This document shows positions 46,490-55,315 of a stretch of DNA of 64,000 bases, piece by piece. The translations under genes were made by a program, and so were the position numbers. Position 1 is the stretch's first letter; each line of letters starts with the position of its first letter. The DNA is from Micromonospora sp. WMMD1082 (GTDB lineage: Bacteria; Actinomycetota; Actinomycetes; Mycobacteriales; Micromonosporaceae), in the NCBI RefSeq assembly GCF_029626175.1, contig NZ_JARUBM010000002.1, positions 1,798,001 through 1,862,000 of the forward strand, written 5' to 3'. The notes beneath the pieces are model-generated. The model worked only from the letters and a program-made list of their open reading frames with translations, had not been told where the DNA came from and did no database searches.

Positions 46490-47578
46490 ATGCGCAAGGG
46501 CTTCCTCGCCGTCGGCGCCGTTGGCCTGCTGGCCCTCGGCAGCCTGACGGCCTGTGGTAACGACGACGATCAGGCCGGCAGCGACCAGACTCCGAAGATC
46601 GGCGTGATCCTGCCGGACAGCAAGTCCTCGGCCCGCTGGGAGGGCGCGGACCGCAAGTACCTGGAGGCGGCGTTCGAGGCGGCGGGCGTCGACTCGGACA
46701 TCCAGAACGCCGAGGGCGACAAGACGCGGTTCCAGACCATCGCCGACCAGATGATCACCAGCGGCGTCACCGTGCTGATGATCGTCAACCTGGACTCCGG
46801 CACCGGCAAGGCCGTCCTCGACACGGCCAAGTCCCAGGGCGTCGCCACCATCGACTACGACCGCCTCACCCTCGGCGGCTCGGCGGAGTACTACGTCAGC
46901 TTCGACAACGAGGCCGTCGGCAAGCTCCAGGGCGAGGGTCTGGCCAAGTGCCTGACCGACCAGGGGGCCACCAACCCGGTCGTGGCGTACTTGAACGGCT
47001 CGCCGACCGACAACAACGCCTCCCTGTTCAAGAACGGGTACGACTCGATCCTCAAGCCCAAGTTCGACGCGAACGAGTACACCAAGGGCCCGGACCAGGA
47101 CGTGCCGGACTGGGACAACGCCCAGGCCGCCACGCTCTTCGAGCAGATGCTGACCCAGACCGGCGGCAAGATCGACGGTGTGCTGGCCGCGAACGACGGC
47201 CTCGGCAACGCCGCCATCTCCGTGCTGAAGAAGAACAACCTCAACGGCAAGGTCCCGGTGACCGGCCAGGACGCCACCCCGCAGGGCCTGCAGAACATCC
47301 TCGCCGGCGACCAGTGCATGACGGTCTACAAGGCGATCAAGCAGGAGGCGGACGCCGCCGCCGAGCTGGCCATCGCGCTGGCCAAGGGCGAGCGGCGGGA
47401 GACCGGGCAGACGGTGACGGACCCGGAGGGCGGCCGTGACGTGCCGTCCGTCCTGCTCACCCCGACGGCGATCTACAAGGAGAACGTCAAGGACGTCATC
47501 GCCGACGGCTTCGTGACCAAGGACGAGGTCTGCACCGGCGACTTCGCCAAGCTCTGCACCGACGCGGGCATCAGCTGA
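46490..47578 (+). CDS. xylF: Sugar ABC transporter substrate-binding lipoprotein (xylose type)
   Basis: Extracellular sugar receptor of 362 residues. The signal ends with lipobox LTAC (Cys22). The periplasmic-binding-protein fold starts KIGVILPDSKSSARWEGADR and contains LMIVNLDSGTGKAVLDTAKS, the DYDRLT site and VLAANDGLGNAAISVLKKN. It is closest by eye to D-xylose-binding XylF, but ribose- or fructose-type substrates cannot be excluded. ATG at 46490 after GAAAGGA. First gene of xylF-G-H followed by a ROK regulator. Confidence 0.88.
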   Translation: MRKGFLAVGAVGLLALGSLTACGNDDDQAGSDQTPKIGVILPDSKSSARWEGADRKYLEAAFEAAGVDSDIQNAEGDKTRFQTIADQMITSGVTVLMIVNLDSGTGKAVLDTAKSQGVATIDYDRLTLGGSAEYYVSFDNEAVGKLQGEGLAKCLTDQGATNPVVAYLNGSPTDNNASLFKNGYDSILKPKFDANEYTKGPDQDVPDWDNAQAATLFEQMLTQTGGKIDGVLAANDGLGNAAISVLKKNNLNGKVPVTGQDATPQGLQNILAGDQCMTVYKAIKQEADAAAELAIALAKGERRETGQTVTDPEGGRDVPSVLLTPTAIYKENVKDVIADGFVTKDEVCTGDFAKLCTDAGIS

Positions 47579-47592
47579 CCGCACCCCGCCTG

Positions 47593-47637
47593 GGCGGCGC
47601 CGCCCGGCACGGCAACCCCGTGCCGGGCGGCGCCGCC
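47593..47637 (+). promoter_or_regulatory. 20-bp perfect stem-loop between binding protein and ATPase genes
   Basis: Arms 47593-47612 and 47618-47637 are exactly complementary over 20 bp with a 5-nt loop, 14 bp after the xylF stop. This very stable hairpin probably stabilises the xylF message or partly terminates transcription, giving excess binding protein. Confidence 0.7.
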
Positions 47638-47679
47638 GCTGGACGGGCCCCGATCTCCCTCCGTGACTAAGGAGAACCC

Positions 47680-48498
47680 GTGTCCGCGACCCCTCTGCTG
47701 GAGCTACGCGGGATCGACAAGAGCTTCGGTCCCGTCCAGGTTCTGCGTGATGTGGCCTTCGCCGCCTACCCGGGCGAGGTGACCGCGCTCGTCGGCGACA
47801 ACGGCGCCGGCAAGTCGACCCTGGTCAAGTGCATCAGCGGCATCTACCCCACCGACGCCGGCGAGTTCGTCTTCGACGGCCAACCGGTGAGCATCAACAG
47901 CCCGCGCGACGCCGCCGCGCTCGGCATCGAGGTCGTCTACCAGGACCTCGCGCTCTGCGACAACCTCGACATCGTGCAGAACATGTTCCTCGGCCGGGAG
48001 AAGCGCAGCGGCATCGTCCTCGACGAACCGACGATGGAACAGATGGCGGCCGAAACCCTGGCCGGGCTCTCCGTACGCACCGTCAAGTCGCTACGCCAGC
48101 ACGTCTCCAGCCTCTCCGGTGGCCAGCGCCAGACCGTGGCGATCGCCAAGGCGGTGCTCTGGAACAGCAAGCTGGTGATCCTGGACGAGCCGACCGCCGC
48201 GCTCGGCGTCGCGCAGACCGCCCAGGTGCTCGAACTGGTCCGCCGGCTGGCCGACAACGGCCTGGCGGTGGTGCTCATCTCGCACAACATGAACGACGTC
48301 TTCGCCGTCTCCGACCGGATCTCCGCGCTCTACCTCGGTCAGATGGTCGCCCAGGTGAAGACCACCGACATCACCCACGCCCAGGTGGTCGAGCTGATCA
48401 CCGCCGGCCGCTCCGGCAATCTCGGGCTCGCCACCGAACCGGCCACCGATGACAACGGCGCGGCGCCGGCCGACAGCACCGCAGGAGGCGTCTCATGA
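47680..48498 (+). CDS. xylG: Sugar ABC transporter ATP-binding protein (single-domain)
   Basis: ATPase of the sugar importer, 272 residues. Walker A GDNGAGKST (39-47), Q-loop VYQDLALCDNLD, signature LSGGQRQ, Walker B LVILDEPTAAL and the switch His in LISHNM. It has only one nucleotide-binding domain, unlike the double-domain RbsA/XylG of E. coli, so it must work as a homodimer (FrcA-like). GTG start after AAGGAGA. Its stop overlaps the permease start by ATGA. Confidence 0.9.
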   Translation: MSATPLLELRGIDKSFGPVQVLRDVAFAAYPGEVTALVGDNGAGKSTLVKCISGIYPTDAGEFVFDGQPVSINSPRDAAALGIEVVYQDLALCDNLDIVQNMFLGREKRSGIVLDEPTMEQMAAETLAGLSVRTVKSLRQHVSSLSGGQRQTVAIAKAVLWNSKLVILDEPTAALGVAQTAQVLELVRRLADNGLAVVLISHNMNDVFAVSDRISALYLGQMVAQVKTTDITHAQVVELITAGRSGNLGLATEPATDDNGAAPADSTAGGVS

Positions 48499-49754
48499 GC
48501 ACCACGGCCGTCAAGCAGAAGGGGCCGGCCGCCGTCGCGCCGACACCCACCGTCGGCAGCCACCTCCACGGCTACTGGCAGCGGGTCCGCGGCGGCGACA
48601 TTGGCGCGCTGCCCGCGGTGGCCATGCTCGTCGCGCTCTGCGCGGGCTTCTCGATCGCCCGGCCCAACTTCTTCACCGCGGGCAACCTCGCCAACCTGTT
48701 CACCCAGGGCGCGGCCGTCACCCTGATCGCGATGGGTCTGGTCTTCGTCCTGCTGCTGGGTGAGATCGACCTGTCGGCCGGTTTCGCCAGCGGCGTCTGC
48801 GCGGCGGTGCTGGCCAACGTGGTCACCGTGCTGGGCTACCCGTGGTACGTCGCGGTGCTCGTCGCCGTGTTCACCGGCATGGTGATCGGCACCACCCTCG
48901 GCTTCCTGGTCGCCAAGGTCGGCATCCCCTCCTTCGTGGTCACCCTCGCCGCCTTCCTCGCCTTCCAGGGCGTGGTGCTGCTGCTGATGGAGGCCGGCCG
49001 GAACATCTCGGTGCGTGACCCGGTGATCGTGGCGATCGCCAACCGCAACCTGCCGCCGGTGCTCGGCTGGGCCCTCGCCGCGCTCGCGGTCGGCGGGTTC
49101 GCCGCCGTACAGCTGGCCCGCCACCGCAAGCGCAACCGACGTGGCCTGGTCAACGACCCGCTCGCGGTGGTGCTGGCCCGCATCGGCGTGCTGGCCCTCG
49201 TCCTCGGCATCGCGGTCTACGTGCTCAACCTGGAGCGCAGCCGCAACGTCCTGATCAGCTCGCTCAAGGGCGTGCCGATCGTGGTGCCGATCATCGCCCT
49301 GCTGCTCGTGCTCTGGACCTTCGTGCTCCAGCGCACCAGCTACGGCCGGCACATCTACGCGGTCGGTGGCAACAAGGAGGCCGCCCGCCGCGCCGGCATC
49401 AACGTGGACCGGATCCGCATCTCGGTCTTCGTCATCTGCTCCAGCATGGCCGCGATCGGCGGCATCGTCGCCGCCAGCCGGGCCAACTCCGTCGACCCGA
49501 ACACCGGCGGCAGCAACGTGCTGCTCTACGCCGTGGGCGCGGCGGTGATCGGCGGCACCAGCCTCTTCGGCGGCAAGGGCCGGGTGATCGACGCGGTCAT
49601 CGGCGGTGCCGTGGTCGCGGTGATCGACAACGGCATGGGCCTGATGGGCTACAGCTCGGGCGTGAAGTACGTGGTCACCGGCACCGTACTGCTCGCGGCC
49701 GCCACCATCGACGCGCTGTCCCGGCGACGAGCCGCGGCCACCGGCAACCGCTGA
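48495..49754 (+). CDS. xylH: Sugar ABC transporter permease (XylH type)
   Basis: A 419-residue membrane subunit of the CUT2 class with about ten hydrophobic helices. Family segments include FFTAGNLANLFTQGAAVTLI, GEIDLSAGFASGVCAAV, the docking-loop region YGRHIYAVGGNKEAARRAGI and GGTSLFGGKGRVIDAVIG. The start overlaps the ATPase stop by 4 bp (ATGA). The long insert between helices (about 190-250) is typical of XylH. ROK regulator follows after 29 bp. Confidence 0.92.
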   Translation: MSTTAVKQKGPAAVAPTPTVGSHLHGYWQRVRGGDIGALPAVAMLVALCAGFSIARPNFFTAGNLANLFTQGAAVTLIAMGLVFVLLLGEIDLSAGFASGVCAAVLANVVTVLGYPWYVAVLVAVFTGMVIGTTLGFLVAKVGIPSFVVTLAAFLAFQGVVLLLMEAGRNISVRDPVIVAIANRNLPPVLGWALAALAVGGFAAVQLARHRKRNRRGLVNDPLAVVLARIGVLALVLGIAVYVLNLERSRNVLISSLKGVPIVVPIIALLLVLWTFVLQRTSYGRHIYAVGGNKEAARRAGINVDRIRISVFVICSSMAAIGGIVAASRANSVDPNTGGSNVLLYAVGAAVIGGTSLFGGKGRVIDAVIGGAVVAVIDNGMGLMGYSSGVKYVVTGTVLLAAATIDALSRRRAAATGNR

Positions 49755-49783
49755 TCCGCTCCACCGAAGGTAGTCACACCCCG

Positions 49784-50965
49784 ATGCGCGTAGGACCGAG
49801 CCAGGACGAGATCCGTCGGCAGAATCTCGGCGCCCTACTGCGCTACGTGCACGTGCACGGCGCCACCACGCGGGCGGAACTGACCACCACGCTGGGGCTG
49901 AACCGGAGCACCATCGGCGCGCTCACCGCCGACCTCGCCGCGGCCGGCCTGGTGACTGAGGGGGCGCCGAGGGAAACCGGCCGGGCCGGACGACCGTCGC
50001 TGGTCGTCCGGCCCGAGTCGGACCGGGTCTTCGCGTACGCGTACAGCATCGAGGTGGACCGGCTGCGGGCCGCGCGGGTCGGTCTCGGCGGCGCGGTGCT
50101 CGACGTCCGGGAGCTGGAGCGGCCGCGCGGCCTCACCGCCGCGGAGGCCGCCCCGCTGCTGGCCGGGGCGGTCAAGGAGATGCGGCAGGCGCTGCCGGAG
50201 GGCTCCGTCTGCGTCGGCGCCGGGGTGGCGGTCTGCGGCATGGTGCGCCGCGACGACGGCCTGGTCCGGCTCGGTCCGACCACCGGCTGGGTGGACGAAC
50301 CGATCGGCACCGCGCTCGGCACCGAACTCGGCGTCAACGTGCCGGTCACGGTCGGGAACGTCGCCGACGTGGCCGCCTTCGCCGAGCACGCCCGTGGCGC
50401 GGCGGCCGGCTGCGACAACGTGATCTACCTCTACGGCGACGTCGGCGTGGGCGCCGGGATCATCGTCGGCGGGCGACGGTTGACCGGGCACGGCGGGTAC
50501 AGCGGCGAGGTCGGGCACATGGTGGTGGTCCGCGACGGGGCGCGCTGCGAGTGCGGCAACCGGGGCTGCTGGGAGACCGAGATCGGCGAGCACGGGCTGC
50601 TCCGGGCCGCCGGCCGCTCCGACGCCCGGGGCCGGGAGGCGATGCTGGCGGTCTTCGACGCCGCCGACCGTGGCGACGCCCAGGCCCAGACCGCGGTACG
50701 CCAGGCCGGCGACTGGCTCGGTTTCGGCGTCGCCAACCTGGTCAACATCTTCAACCCGGAGATGGTCATCTTCGGCGGCACCATGCGCGACCTCTACCTG
50801 GCCGCCGCCGCCCAGGTGCGCAGCCGACTCAACTCCAACGGGCTGCCGGCCTGCCTGGAGCACGTCCGGCTGCGTACGCCGAAGCTCGGCGAGGACGCCC
50901 CCCTGGTCGGTGCCGCCGAACTCGCCTTCGACCGGCTGCTCGCCGACCCCCTCGACGTCAGCTGA
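49784..50965 (+). CDS. ROK family transcriptional regulator (XylR-like)
   Basis: Sugar-responsive repressor of 393 residues. An N-terminal winged helix-turn-helix (about 8-70: NLGALLRYVHVHGATTRAEL) precedes the ROK sugar-kinase-like domain. The kinase motif GDVGVGAGIIV and the zinc site C-E-C-G-N-R-G-C-W-E are present. As in other XylR/NagC proteins, it is expected to bind the transported sugar and control xylFGH. The ATG is 29 bp after xylH, so it is probably the operon's last gene. Confidence 0.9.
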   Translation: MRVGPSQDEIRRQNLGALLRYVHVHGATTRAELTTTLGLNRSTIGALTADLAAAGLVTEGAPRETGRAGRPSLVVRPESDRVFAYAYSIEVDRLRAARVGLGGAVLDVRELERPRGLTAAEAAPLLAGAVKEMRQALPEGSVCVGAGVAVCGMVRRDDGLVRLGPTTGWVDEPIGTALGTELGVNVPVTVGNVADVAAFAEHARGAAAGCDNVIYLYGDVGVGAGIIVGGRRLTGHGGYSGEVGHMVVVRDGARCECGNRGCWETEIGEHGLLRAAGRSDARGREAMLAVFDAADRGDAQAQTAVRQAGDWLGFGVANLVNIFNPEMVIFGGTMRDLYLAAAAQVRSRLNSNGLPACLEHVRLRTPKLGEDAPLVGAAELAFDRLLADPLDVS

Positions 50966-51116
50966 CCCCGGCCACCACCACTCAACCGCGAACGGGTTTC
51001 ATCAACGGTGAACTGATCGGCCGGACAATCCGTACCAGTGTGCGGACGGGCGGCCGACTGGGTACGTCCGCCCGTCGCTCAACCGATCGGTTCTCGTCCG
51101 AGGAGGCGCCGCAGAC

Positions 51117-51854
51117 ATGGCACCGCTGGATTCCGCTCGTCGCCGGCAAGGCAACCGCTCCCGTCGCTTGGCGGTGCTGCTCACCACGATCGCCGCAGCC
51201 TTCGTCGTGCTGCCCGGGGCAGCGATCGCCGCGCCCGCCGGCCAGCAACTCGCCGCCGCCGACCAGGCCCTGCTCGACGGGGTGCGGCTGGCCGGGCTCT
51301 GGGAGATGCCGGCCGGGCAGATGGCCGCCGAGAAGGGTCAGTCACCGATCGTGCGGGAGATCGGCGCGGAGATCGCCAAGCAGCACGAGGAACTCGACCG
51401 GCTCACCGTGGAGGCCGCCAACAAGCTCGGCGCCACCATCCCGAACGAACCGACCGCCGAGCAGCAGGGCTGGCTGAAGGAGATGAAGGACTCCTCCGGC
51501 GCCCGCTTCGACCAGATCTTCGTCACCCGCCTCCGGGTCGCCCACGGCAAGATCTTCCCGGTCGTCAGCGCGGTTCGGGCCAGCACCCGCAACGATGTCG
51601 TCCGGGATCTGGCCAACGCGACCAACAAGTTCGTCGGCGACCACATGCTGATGCTGGAGAGCACCGGTCTGGTCCGCTATGCGGAACTGCCGCCCGCCGC
51701 GCTGCCCGCCCCCGGCAACGACGGTCTGCTCGCCGCCGCGTCGGCCAACACCGGCCCGCAGATGAACGTCAACAACACCCTCATCTGGGCGATCTTCCTC
51801 GGCGCGCTCGGCACCGGCGGCTTCCTCACGTACCGCCTGCTCCGTCGCGGCTAG
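51117..51854 (+). CDS. DUF4142 domain exported protein
   Basis: A 245-residue exported protein. A signal peptide (about 18-38, AIAAPA cleavage region) is followed by the four-helix DUF4142 domain (about 43-190, with LAGLWEMPAGQMAAEKG and EIAKQHEELDRLTVEAANKL), which belongs to the ferritin-like superfamily. A C-terminal membrane helix (about 218-240) ends in RLLRRG, so it stays anchored. In actinobacteria such proteins are often encoded beside copC-copD, as here. Function unknown, perhaps metal or redox stress. Confidence 0.8.
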   Translation: MAPLDSARRRQGNRSRRLAVLLTTIAAAFVVLPGAAIAAPAGQQLAAADQALLDGVRLAGLWEMPAGQMAAEKGQSPIVREIGAEIAKQHEELDRLTVEAANKLGATIPNEPTAEQQGWLKEMKDSSGARFDQIFVTRLRVAHGKIFPVVSAVRASTRNDVVRDLANATNKFVGDHMLMLESTGLVRYAELPPAALPAPGNDGLLAAASANTGPQMNVNNTLIWAIFLGALGTGGFLTYRLLRRG

Positions 51855-51872
51855 CCCGGACCGCACCACCCG

Positions 51873-53516
51873 ATGGCTACCCGCACCCGAGTCGCTGCGC
51901 TGCTCGGGCTGATGCTGGCCACCCTGTGCGCCGCCCTGGGCCCCGCCGGCCCAGCGGCGGCGCACGCCGTCGTGGTGGCCACCACCCCGCAGCGCGACGA
52001 GGTGCTCGGGTACGCGCCGCGCGAGGTGCTGGTGACCTTCAGCGAGACGATCGCTGTGGTCCCGGGCCGGGTGCAGGTCCTCGCACCCGACGGCAAGCGG
52101 ATCAACGTCGGGGAGCCGGAGGTCCGGGACCGGACCCTGCGGATCGCCCTGCGCCCCGCCGACCGTCCGCTCGGCACCTACCTGGTCAGCTACCGCGTCG
52201 TCTCGGCGGACAGCCATCCGGTCGCCGGCAGCTTCACCTTTGCCGCCGGGGCACCATCGGCGACCCCGCTGGCGCTTGCCGAGCCCGAGTCCGAGTCCCC
52301 CGCCGGGACGCTGATGCCGGCGGCGAAGTACACCGGGTACCTGGGCCTGCTCCTGGCTGTCGGCCCGCCGTTGCTCGCGGCGACCATGTGGCCCCGCCGG
52401 CGCTCCCGCCGGGGCGCGACGGTCACGGCGCTGCTCGGGCTCGGCCTGGTCGCCGCCGGCACGCTCGGCACCTGGGTCGGCCAGGCGGCCCAGGTGGTCG
52501 GCGCCCCCGTCGGGCAGCTCTCCCCGGCCGACCTGCGCGCGGTCGCGGACAGCGACGTCGGGGTGGTGCTGGCCGTACGGCTGACGCTGGTCGGGCTGGC
52601 CGCGGCGCTGCTGCCGGGGGTCGTGCGGGGCACCGCCGGCCGGACCCGTGCCGGCGCGCTGGCGGTGGTGGGCCTGGCCGGGATGGTCACCTGGCCGCTG
52701 GCCGGGCATCCGGTCGCCTCACCGCTGCCGCCGGTGAGCATCGTGCTGAGCACCCTGCACATCGTCGGGGTGACCGTCTGGCTGGGCGGGCTGCTCGCCC
52801 TCAGCCTGTTCCTGCTCCGGGGCAGCCACGAACGCGTCCTCGCCCGAATCCTGCCCGCCTGGTCACGGGTGGCCACCCTCGCGGTGGCCTGGCTGCTGGC
52901 CGCCGGGCTCGGTCAGGCCGCGATCGAACTCGGCCGGCCCTCGGCCCTGCTCGGCAGCATCTACGGCCAACTGCTCTGCGCCAAGGCCGGGCTGCTGGCC
53001 GGGATCCTGGTCGTCGCGGCCGGGCAGCGGCGGCTGATCCGCCGGCAGGCCGCCGCCGGTCAACCCCGGCGGATCGCCCGGGCGGCCGGGCTCGAACTCG
53101 CCGCGACGGCGGTGGCGCTGGCGCTGACCGCGATGCTCGTGCAGACCCCGCCGGGTCGCACCGCCGGCACCACGGCCGACGGTGCGACCCGGGAGGGTGT
53201 CGCGCAGTCGCTCACCACCGACCTGTTCACGCTCCAGTTCGACGTCTACCCGGCGGCCGCCGGCACCGCGAACAGCCTGCACGCCTACGTCTACACGCCG
53301 CAGGCGAAGGAACTGCCGGTGGCGGAGTGGACCATCACGGCCGCCCTGCCGGCGGCCGGTATCGAGCCGGTCACCGTCGAGGTCGAGGCGCTGGAGCCGC
53401 ACCACGGCAGCGCCGAGATCCACTTCCCGGTCGCCGGTGACTGGACGCTGCGCGTCACCGCCCGGACCAGCGAGATCGACCGCTCCACCGTCACCACGAC
53501 GGTGACCATCCGCTGA
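51873..53516 (+). CDS. Copper resistance CopC-CopD fusion protein
   Basis: A 547-residue protein for copper binding and import or handling. It has a signal peptide (cleavage after PAAA), the mature N-terminus beginning with the metal-ligand His, and a CopC domain to about 125 with VTFSETIAVVPGRVQVLAPD and SADSHPVAGSFTF (His ligand). About eight membrane helices form the CopD part (145-430), with WLGGLLALSLFLLRG typical. A C-terminal extracellular beta domain (about 455-547) resembles the YtkA/FixH-type domain of these fusions. Begins 18 bp after the DUF4142 gene, so co-transcribed. Confidence 0.88.
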   Translation: MATRTRVAALLGLMLATLCAALGPAGPAAAHAVVVATTPQRDEVLGYAPREVLVTFSETIAVVPGRVQVLAPDGKRINVGEPEVRDRTLRIALRPADRPLGTYLVSYRVVSADSHPVAGSFTFAAGAPSATPLALAEPESESPAGTLMPAAKYTGYLGLLLAVGPPLLAATMWPRRRSRRGATVTALLGLGLVAAGTLGTWVGQAAQVVGAPVGQLSPADLRAVADSDVGVVLAVRLTLVGLAAALLPGVVRGTAGRTRAGALAVVGLAGMVTWPLAGHPVASPLPPVSIVLSTLHIVGVTVWLGGLLALSLFLLRGSHERVLARILPAWSRVATLAVAWLLAAGLGQAAIELGRPSALLGSIYGQLLCAKAGLLAGILVVAAGQRRLIRRQAAAGQPRRIARAAGLELAATAVALALTAMLVQTPPGRTAGTTADGATREGVAQSLTTDLFTLQFDVYPAAAGTANSLHAYVYTPQAKELPVAEWTITAALPAAGIEPVTVEVEALEPHHGSAEIHFPVAGDWTLRVTARTSEIDRSTVTTTVTIR

Positions 53517-53536
53517 CCGGGTTCACCGGTCAGCGG
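53510..53536. terminator. Bidirectional hairpin containing both convergent stop codons
   Basis: CCGCTGACCGG (53510-53520) pairs perfectly with 53526-53536 around a 5-nt loop. The TGA of the copCD gene (53514-53516) and the stop of the opposite gene (53530-53532) both lie inside the stem. Confidence 0.6.
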
Positions 53537-53784
53537 TCGACCTGGGTGAAGTCCCACGAGTGCGGCTGCCGGGCGAGCAGCATGACCGGCGGGTCCGGCA
53601 GCGGACGAGGGCTGCTGCGCCACTTGGAGATCACCACGACCCGGTGATCGGTGGAGGAGAAGACCTCGCTGGACAGGTGCAGCGGGTCGTGCTCGAACTC
53701 GGGCAGGGCGGTGTCGCAGACCCAGGTGATCAGCTCTGCGAGCGCGTACGGCTCCGCCCGCGCCTCCCACATCCGTACGATCAC
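53530..53784 (-). CDS. Hypothetical 84-residue protein downstream of tsaD
   Basis: An unrecognised protein with a clear start (ATG 53784) 10 bp after the tsaD stop, so probably part of that operon. The sequence (MIVRMWEARAEPYALAELIT, then DHRVVVISKWRS) has a beta-alpha-beta look resembling a dimeric alpha-beta-barrel (ABM-like) fold, judged by eye only. It ends HSWDFTQVDR. No membrane segment or catalytic motif. Confidence 0.65.
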   Translation of the reverse strand: MIVRMWEARAEPYALAELITWVCDTALPEFEHDPLHLSSEVFSSTDHRVVVISKWRSSPRPLPDPPVMLLARQPHSWDFTQVDR

Positions 53785-53794
53785 GTCGTCCTCC

Positions 53795-54841
53795 TCAGAC
53801 GCTGACCGTGGTCAGCGGCATGGCCGAATCGGCGGGCAGGTCGAGCCGGCTCGGCGCGACTCCCGAGGCGACCAGGTGCGCGCCGAGCGCCGCCACCATC
53901 GCGCCGTTGTCGGTGCACAGGCCGGGCCGGGGAACGCGGACCAGGATGCCGTGCCGGGCGGCCCGCTGCTCGGCCAGCGCTCGCAGCCGCGAGTTGGCCG
54001 CCACTCCCCCGCCGATCACCAGGGTCTCGACGCCGCTGGTCCGGCAGGCGTCCAGCGCCTTGCCGACCAGCACGTCGCAGACCGCCTCCTGGAAGGACGC
54101 GGCGACGTCGGCGACCGGGACCGGCTCGCCGCTCCGCTGCCGGGCCTCGACCCAGCGCGCCACCGCGGTCTTCAACCCGGAGAAGGAGAAGTCGTAGCGG
54201 TGCGCGGCAAGATCCTTGGCGGCGGTCAGCCCGCGCGGGAACGCGATCGCCGCCGGGTCACCGGCCCGGGCCTCCCGGTCGATGTACGGCCCGCCGGGGA
54301 AGGGCAGGCCCAGCAGGCGGGCGACCTTGTCGAACGCCTCGCCGGCGGCGTCATCGATGGTGGCGCCCAGCGGCGTCACGCCCCGGGCCAGGTCGTCGAC
54401 CTGGAGCAGCGACGAGTGGCCGCCGGAGACCAGCAGCGCGATCACCGGTTCGGGCAGCGGACCGTGCTCCAGGGTGTCCACCGCGACGTGCGCGGCGAGA
54501 TGGTTGACGCCGTAGACCGGCTTCTCGGCGGCGACCGCGTACCCCTTGGCCGCCGCCACCCCGACCAGCAGCGCCCCGGCCAGGCCCGGGCCGGCGGTGA
54601 CCGCGATCGCGTCGATGTCGGCGAGGGTCACGCCCGCCTCGGACAGCGCCCGCTCCATGGTCGGCACGATGGCCTCCAGGTGCGCCCGGCTGGCCACCTC
54701 GGGCACCACCCCACCGAACCGGGCATGCTGGTCCACGCTGGACGCGAGGGCGTCGGCGAGCAGCGTGTGGCCGCGTACGATGCCGACACCGGTCTCGTCG
54801 CACGAGGTCTCGATGCCGAGGATCAGTGGTTCGTCAGCCAT
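53795..54841 (-). CDS. tsaD: tRNA N6-threonylcarbamoyladenosine transferase TsaD
   Basis: Catalyses transfer of threonylcarbamoyl to A37 of ANN-decoding tRNAs, working with TsaB and TsaE encoded in the same block. The 348-residue protein opens [17 protein letters not shown], has the metal-binding region [26 protein letters not shown], and the second metal/active-site segment [15 protein letters not shown] followed by CTDNGAMVA. All are canonical. ATG at 54841; the rimI gene ends 6 bp upstream, giving the order tsaB-rimI-tsaD. Confidence 0.96.
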   Translation of the reverse strand: MADEPLILGIETSCDETGVGIVRGHTLLADALASSVDQHARFGGVVPEVASRAHLEAIVPTMERALSEAGVTLADIDAIAVTAGPGLAGALLVGVAAAKGYAVAAEKPVYGVNHLAAHVAVDTLEHGPLPEPVIALLVSGGHSSLLQVDDLARGVTPLGATIDDAAGEAFDKVARLLGLPFPGGPYIDREARAGDPAAIAFPRGLTAAKDLAAHRYDFSFSGLKTAVARWVEARQRSGEPVPVADVAASFQEAVCDVLVGKALDACRTSGVETLVIGGGVAANSRLRALAEQRAARHGILVRVPRPGLCTDNGAMVAALGAHLVASGVAPSRLDLPADSAMPLTTVSV

Positions 54842-54847
54842 GGCGTC

Positions 54848-55315
54848 TCAGTCCTGGAGGCGCTGCATCACCAGCGCGTCGGTGTTGCTCGGTTGGTAGT
54901 AGCCGCGCCGCACGCCGATCGGCTCGAAGTCGTACGTCGCGTAGAGCAGTTGGGCCGCTGCGTTGTCCGCGGCGACCTCCAACAGCACGGCACGGACGCC
55001 GAGCCGGGTGGCCTCGGCGAGCAGCGCCTCCAGCAGCAGCCGCCCGATCCCCCGGCGCTGCGCGTCCCGCCGGACCGCGATGTTCTGCACCCACGCCTCG
55101 TCGGGCGGGGCGACGGCGAGCCCGGCGTAGCCGAGCACGGTGCCGTCGTCGTCGGTCACCACCCGGTAGAAGTGCCCGTGGGACAGTTCGTTCCAGAACA
55201 TCGCCGCGGACCACTGCTCGGCGCCGAAGAGGTCCGCCTCGATCGGCAGCACCTGGTCGATGTGCCACCAGCGGAACCGGGCCAGGTGCGGGCCCGCTCG
55301 CTGTCGCTCGGTCAT
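54848..55315 (-). CDS. rimI: Ribosomal-protein-alanine N-acetyltransferase RimI
   Basis: A 155-residue GNAT acetyltransferase between tsaB and tsaD, the usual place of rimI. The acetyl-CoA binding motif is NIAVRRDAQRRGIGRLLLEA, preceded by the strand LGYAGLAVAPPDEAWVQ; the C-terminal TYDFEPIGVRRGYYQPSNTD AL segment is typical. Its ATG overlaps the tsaB stop by 4 bp. The substrate in vivo (ribosomal S18 or other N-termini) is by family analogy. Confidence 0.92.
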   Translation of the reverse strand: MTERQRAGPHLARFRWWHIDQVLPIEADLFGAEQWSAAMFWNELSHGHFYRVVTDDDGTVLGYAGLAVAPPDEAWVQNIAVRRDAQRRGIGRLLLEALLAEATRLGVRAVLLEVAADNAAAQLLYATYDFEPIGVRRGYYQPSNTDALVMQRLQD

